DNA of 64,000 nt from Dipteronia dyeriana (Eukaryota > Streptophyta > Magnoliopsida > Sapindales > Sapindaceae): positions 11,796,001-11,860,000 of the forward strand of contig CM065296.1 of the NCBI GenBank assembly GCA_032871835.1, in the 5' to 3' direction. Each line of letters opens with the position of its first letter. The first letter of the stretch is position 1. Both the position numbers and the translations under genes were made by a program. Shown here one piece after another: positions 61,068 to 64,000 of the stretch. The notes beneath the pieces were generated by a model. The model had not been told where the DNA came from. It worked only from the letters and a program-made list of their open reading frames with translations, and did not search any database.

Positions 61068-64000
61068 AATGTTGACCGGTACAAGAGGTCCCTGCTTTCG
61101 ATACTACATTGTTGAGGGAGTTTGAGAGAGGCTTAACAACTGCCAGGACGTTCTTTAGTGCATCAAGAATCAATGGGATGATAGAAGGCCTATTGTAGAT
61201 CTATCGGAAAGGATCCACTCCCCATGTATCTCGAGCTCCTTTTGAAGGTATCCATTGTGTCTTTTCACGCCGGTCAGGATAGTGGCAATTAGACCAAAAG
61301 AGTTAACATCGGTCCTTCCCCCGATGTAGATTATTCACCTTTTGTATCTGCTGATTCTGATGACAACATATCCTGGCCAGATTTTAGAGATTTCAATGAA
61401 GGTGATGATGTTCCTCCCTCCGATCACGGGGGTTCCTCCCTCCGGTCACGAGGGTTCCTCCATTGTTGGGAACAACTGATGCATCTCTGCTTTCATGGCT
61501 CTTTTTTATATGTATTTACATTTGTAACACTTGACCGATCATGACAGTTAATGTATATTTTTCCTTATTTGCATATCTTCGAGATGTTTACCATTTTTGG
61601 TGTGTGGTTTCTTATGCTTGCATTCTTTCATATTTTATCTCAACCCGAACTATAAATGCTGACTGATAGGACACGTCGTTGTAATGTCGTAATATATGAA
61701 CATTTAAGTTTGGCCTCGCAAGGGCACAAGTCACAGAGACTAGCACATCGACAAGCAAGGGATCGATCCACATGGAGGTGGGATTCACCAATCGTCTCTA
61801 GTTCTAGCTATTATTACAACACTCCGAGCGGACTCGTGTGTTGCGTGTGTAGAAAAGTGAATAATAATATAATTAAATAACTTATATAAATAATATATAC
61901 AATGATAGATGGAATGGAGATATGCATGAATGTGGTTACACTAGGGAAACGACTCAACCGTGACAATCCTCCTAATTACGTTCTAGACTCACCTAATCCT
62001 CAAATGTGCAAGTATGTCATAGGCTCGTATCCCTTTAATTAATCTCTAATGTCTCTCGATGTCTTAGAGATAGTATGCATATATACCTGAAATCTCTCTC
62101 GAGCAATCTTGACAATATATATGAACCCATTAAGCACGTGGAATACAAATCGAACCATATACGCTAGCCTAGTGGTTCTAGCACTTTCTAGTCAAGCATA
62201 GTGAATACTTATCTAAGCATTGTCAAACGCGTCTCCTCTCGGTACATAGCATCTAACCATGGATCAATTATAAAGTGATCAATTAAGCAAAGGCTTTAAG
62301 CACTCAAAACATCCAAATAACAACACAAGCATAAGAAAATTGTCATTGGACTTTACTTCTAGGCAAATATTCGGTTTAGTCAACTCATGGGAAACAAGTT
62401 TACCTAACAACTACATGCAACAATGTGATTGTTATATCATTAAGAACATTCAATTTAGATTAAAGGTTCATCCTCTTGATTAGGGAATTTTCCCACAATC
62501 AATTCATCACCCAACCCTGTCACGTGGATGGATAATCGTGTCTTAATACAAAGACCCGTTAAGAACAAGGATATGAACCAAGGTCAATTTAGTAACTAAA
62601 AGTCTGAACTAAAACCTTTTCAACTCTTTGGGGCTAAAATCCCTATTACTCAAATTACTCAATACATGGAATTTCAAGTCATCCATCAATCAATCGACAA
62701 TCATGGGTATCTAATTTCTATTTTAAATTACAACTACTCTTAAACCCAATCATGGACACATATTGATTTCTAACAATTCATACACATACATATCATATTA
62801 AGAGCATAAAAACACATATATCAAAGAGCAAAACAAAACCCAAATGAATTTAAGTACAAAAATACATATATAGCACATGTGAAAGGTTTACAAATTCCCC
62901 AAATTCGGTGTTACACATCAAAGACAACAAGAAATACAAAGAAATGAGCAAATAAGAGTAAGCCCTTGAAGACAAGTCCTCCAAAGATGCTCCTAGCCTT
63001 CCTAACTCGAATTTGGCTCCTAATTCCTTTATAATCTACTCTAAGATGGATGGAGGAAGTGTATAGTGGTGAGGTAGAGGTGTATGGTGAGCTCCCATTG
63101 AGGAAAAACATCCATGGGAGCAAGAGATGAAAGAAAATGGAAGAAAATGGAAGAGAAAAGAGAAAGGCGTGAGAGGGGAAAAGAGGGGAAGAGATTTTTA
63201 AAGAATGAGGAGTAAATGAGGTATTTATAGCGAGGGAGGTTAGGGCAAGACTTTGGGGTGAAAAGATAAGAATACCCATCTGAAAATGGTTGAAAAACGT
63301 ATTTCTACCCAGAAGTGTGGTTCAATATGCTGTTCACATAAACCCAGCGTACCGCACATCACTTTTTGGAGCTTTCTGCCTAAAAATACGGTACAAAACA
63401 AGGTACGCAACTTGGTCTCGTGCGGTTGCATACCGCACAAATCTACATACCGTTACAAAAATGGCCATAACTTCCTCCAAAAACCTCATAATCATGATTT
63501 GTAAATTGCATTAGAAAGTAGACTTCTGGGGCTTTTCGAAAAGTAGTTATAGAAAATATAGTTCGATCGGAAGATGAAGATATGACCTTCCAAATTTGAT
63601 TGTTCTGCATGAGCCATTCCAATTTCAACTATTCTAACCTCCAAAACTCATCAATTAAGCTCAAATACTTTCTGTAGGGAACATGTACCTACACAAGGCT
63701 TACAAACATATCAAATACCAAAATATACTCGAAAAAAGTAACAAAAGTTAGGAAATGGGGACCTCAAATAGGAATATAAATCATTTCAATCATTAACCTA
63801 TGCCAGGTTGATGATTACGAGTTAGGCTAAGCAAAACCACTTGTATACTGATCATTTGGGATTGATAACCTAATTTTCTGAGCCAGTGTCGTTATATAAT
63901 GATCGACTTATTTGCTTTATTCTTGGTGATCAACCACCCTTGGGGAACTGAACCGTGCTCTGCGACGATTTCAGGTTTTCCTCAGGTAGATCTAATGCAT
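61068..64000. other. Retroelement-associated non-coding sequence
   Basis: No gene is supported. At 61720-61790 'caagggatcgatccacatgg' resembles untranslated regions of plant LTR elements. At 63330-63450 several copies of the words 'taccgca' and 'tgcggt' occur, including a small palindrome. Short open frames (61656-61880, 62911-63279, 63240-63628) show no recognisable domain. Confidence 0.4.

Overview
This is nuclear DNA of a flowering plant, almost certainly a eudicot. It is AT-rich, its genes carry many short GT-AG introns, and it holds plant-type Copia, Mutator-like and Harbinger/Tourist-like elements plus a plant pararetrovirus remnant. The species cannot be read from the sequence. I support three host genes; most of the rest is transposon-derived.

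Layout. 1-5260: a decayed Mutator-like transposase on the minus strand with a 21-22 bp minisatellite upstream. 5338-5847: an intact single-exon DUF761 gene. 6079-10757: four Tourist/Harbinger-like elements flanked by TTA/TAA, two of them abutting. 12426-33593: one small Copia retrotransposon (minus strand) that has been inserted into repeatedly: by a 9.3 kb long-LTR Copia (plus strand, 14165-23500), by one TTA/TAA-flanked element in its leader and by two in its 5' LTR. One of these last two holds a GC-rich hAT-like element; the other holds a 3 kb fragment of a caulimovirid (pararetrovirus) polyprotein gene.

35147-39444: a 15-exon gene (723 codons) for a MUT9-like / photoregulatory casein-kinase-1-like kinase, closest to Arabidopsis MLK4 as I recall that family. 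44138-47887 (minus): a 9-exon gene (256 codons) for SAWADEE HOMEODOMAIN HOMOLOG 1 (SHH1/DTF1), the RNA-directed DNA methylation factor that recruits Pol IV. The two genes converge, and both have a telo-box near their 5' end. Between them lie possible exons of an unrecognised small protein and a duplicated MITE.

50150-56826: LTR remnants and a cluster of very short LTR elements (LTR about 0.5 kb, inner region about 0.45 kb) in both orientations. These keep a short reading frame of unknown function whose stop codon is supplied by the first bases of the 3' LTR. 56827-64000: degenerate LTR-retroelement sequence with a 'gypsy-type transposase' domain (Transposase_28-like) and a coiled coil, then non-coding sequence with no recognisable gene.

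The host genes do not form a pathway, but both the kinase and SHH1 families act on chromatin, and SHH1 represses the kinds of elements that fill this window. The best candidates for follow-up are the pararetroviral frame inside a DNA transposon, the mini-LTR family with its conserved frame and head-to-head palindrome, and the possible small gene between the two chromatin genes.
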